Assembly: GCF_009848505.1 (NCBI RefSeq)
Contig: NZ_WWDL01000019.1
Span: 1-64,000, forward strand
DNA: 64,000 nucleotides
Direction: 5' to 3'
From: Muricoccus harenae
GTDB lineage: Bacteria; Pseudomonadota; Alphaproteobacteria; Acetobacterales; Acetobacteraceae
The position numbers and the translations under genes were made by a program. Below are positions 63,082 to 64,000 of the stretch, one piece after another (positions within the stretch are counted from its first letter, which is position 1; each line of letters opens with the position of its first letter). The notes under the pieces were generated by a model. It was not told the origin of the DNA and did not search any database. It saw only the letters and a program-made list of their open reading frames with translations.

Positions 63082-63528
63082 ATGACCAATGCCGTCACCG
63101 AAATTCTGGCCGCGACGCCCGCGGAGGCCGAGGCCCATTTTGCCCGCAGGCTATCGCTGGAAACCGATTGCGCCGATGTGCATGCCGCGATGGCGGCGGA
63201 CGACCCTGGCTTCGTGCTGCTGGATGTGCGCGGGCCGGGCGCCTTCGCGCGGGGCCATGTGCCAGGGGCGCGCAACCTTCCGCACCGGGAGATGGATGTG
63301 GCGCGAATGGCTGGTTGGCCAAAGGACACGCTCTTCGTCGTCTATTGCGCCGGGCCGCATTGCAATGGCGCGGATCGCGCGGGGCTACGGCTGGCGCGGC
63401 TCGGGCGGCCGGTGAAGCTGATGGTCGGCGGCCTCGCGGGCTGGCTCGATGAGGGCTTCCAGCTGGTCCGGGGCCCCGAAACGGAAACCGCCCATCCCGC
63501 GGCAGCGGAATGGGCGGCCCAACCCTGA
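63082..63528 (+). CDS. Rhodanese-like sulfurtransferase domain protein
   Basis: 148 residues from ATG 63082 with GGAAGGAG upstream. Seen: FARRLSLETDCADVHAAMAA, then FVLLDVRGPGAFARGHVPGA and RNLPHREMDVARMAG, the CH2A/CDC25-like motifs, and VVYCAGPHCNGADRAGLRLA, with active-site Cys in CAGPHC; then LMVGGLAGWLDEGFQLVRGP. A cytoplasmic single-domain rhodanese. The active-site loop CAGPHCNGA carries a second Cys. It may handle persulfide or redox signals; target unknown. Divergent from the GlxA-type regulator. Confidence 0.88.
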   Translation: MTNAVTEILAATPAEAEAHFARRLSLETDCADVHAAMAADDPGFVLLDVRGPGAFARGHVPGARNLPHREMDVARMAGWPKDTLFVVYCAGPHCNGADRAGLRLARLGRPVKLMVGGLAGWLDEGFQLVRGPETETAHPAAAEWAAQP

Positions 63529-63541
63529 ACGGAACGGCGGG

Positions 63542-64000
63542 TCAGCCGCGGCGCAACGCCCGCATCGTGGTGAAGGCCAGCGCGGTCTTCACCATCGTTC
63601 CCGGCACGAAGAGCAGGAAGCCGGCCATCCAGGCGCGCTCCCAGCCGACGAAGCTGGCGAGCCAGGCCACGCCCGGGACGAAGACGATGAGATGGGCGGC
63701 CGTCAGCACGGCCGCCTGGCGGGCGGCGGTGTGCCCGGCAAGGCCGGCGATCCAGGCCGAGGCGATGAAGCCCAGCAGGAAGCCCGCGGTCGGCCCCATC
63801 AGCACCGCCGGACCGGCGGCGCCGGCGGCGAAGACGGGAAGGCCCATCGCGCCCTCGGCGAGGTAGAGCAGCACCGCGGCGGCACCCATGCGCGAGCCGC
63901 CCAGGGCGCCGAGAAGCAGGACCGCGAGGGTCTGGAGAGTGGCAGGCACCGGCCACATCGGCAGGCTGACCTGGGCCGAGGCAGCCAGCACGGCCGAGCC
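63542..64000 (-). CDS. bioY: BioY biotin transporter S component, cut by the window end
   Basis: 152 codons are visible and the frame continues past the window edge, so a few residues of the N-terminus are missing. Seen: AQVSLPMWPVPATLQTLAVL, LLGALGGSRMGAAAVLLYLA, EGAMGLPVFAAGAAGPAVLM and GPTAGFLLGFIASAWIAGLA, the sequence landmarks of BioY, with six membrane helices. It binds biotin with high affinity for import, alone or with an ECF module. The stop is 13 bases from the convergent rhodanese gene end. Confidence 0.9.
   Translation of the reverse strand, partial: GSAVLAASAQVSLPMWPVPATLQTLAVLLLGALGGSRMGAAAVLLYLAEGAMGLPVFAAGAAGPAVLMGPTAGFLLGFIASAWIAGLAGHTAARQAAVLTAAHLIVFVPGVAWLASFVGWERAWMAGFLLFVPGTMVKTALAFTTMRALRRG

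Overview
The window is a GC-rich stretch of an alphaproteobacterial genome, most like Acetobacteraceae/Roseomonas-type bacteria. The grounds are: a CcrM-type GANTC methyltransferase behind rnhB, the ispH-thrB-rnhA gene order, an HWE-type histidine kinase, a gcvT-gcvH-single-chain gcvP operon under a tandem glycine riboswitch, and four solitary Bug-type (TctC) periplasmic receptors. The taxonomic call is inference; no rRNA or tRNA gene was recognised.

Region 1 (1 to about 12430) looks like a plasmid- or ICE-derived mobilizable island behind IS debris. It has a cut-off IS5-type transposase (1-463), an IstA remnant, a secreted LprI-like protein, an unrecognised 328-residue protein and a very large MobA/MobL-type relaxase. 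A divergent coiled-coil gene follows, flanked by two identical 17-bp copies of a sequence resembling an oriT nic region. Then come a TOPRIM-like protein lacking its usual acidic pair, a RepB-type primase, an XRE regulator divergent from a solitary Vsr endonuclease, and an orphan AbrB/ParS-type antitoxin fusion.

Region 2 (12.4-34.1 kb) is accessory chromosome. It holds a CPA1 antiporter, a DUF892 ferritin-like protein, a GAF-PAS-HWE kinase with a single-domain response regulator, a MocR/PaiB/LysE-exporter group, an Hsp20, hydrolases and a DUF4186 protein. A GntR-flanked operon carries a Bug receptor and a type II dehydroquinase-like protein with two altered active-site residues. A minimal tyrosine recombinase, a methyltransferase, a LysR/Bug pair and an MFS permease complete it. 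A degenerate short repeat recurs in six intergenic gaps.

Region 3 (34.1-37.8 kb) has about 1.6 kb of decayed sequence with IS3 and IS66 fragments and 13-bp phased direct repeats, followed by an EF-G-like GTPase.

Region 4 (38.1-46.5 kb) is a tight minus-strand catabolic operon: IlvD/Edd dehydratase, TRAP receptor, cyclase-family hydrolase, TRAP small and large subunits, SAF-domain dehydrogenase and DHDPS-fold dehydratase. The two dehydratases point to oxidative, non-phosphorylating L-arabonate breakdown. Just upstream lie broken remnants of tctA and of a hydroxyisobutyrate-dehydrogenase-like gene.

Region 5 (46.8-64 kb) is mostly housekeeping: DMT permease, a fourth Bug receptor, ispH-thrB-rnhA, a lipoprotein, and the glycine riboswitch with gcvTHP leading by stop/start overlaps into Nudix, GNAT and hydrolase genes. 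An SDR-rnhB-ccrM series with three GANTC sites just before ccrM follows, then a GlxA-type regulator divergent from a rhodanese, and a bioY gene cut by the window end.
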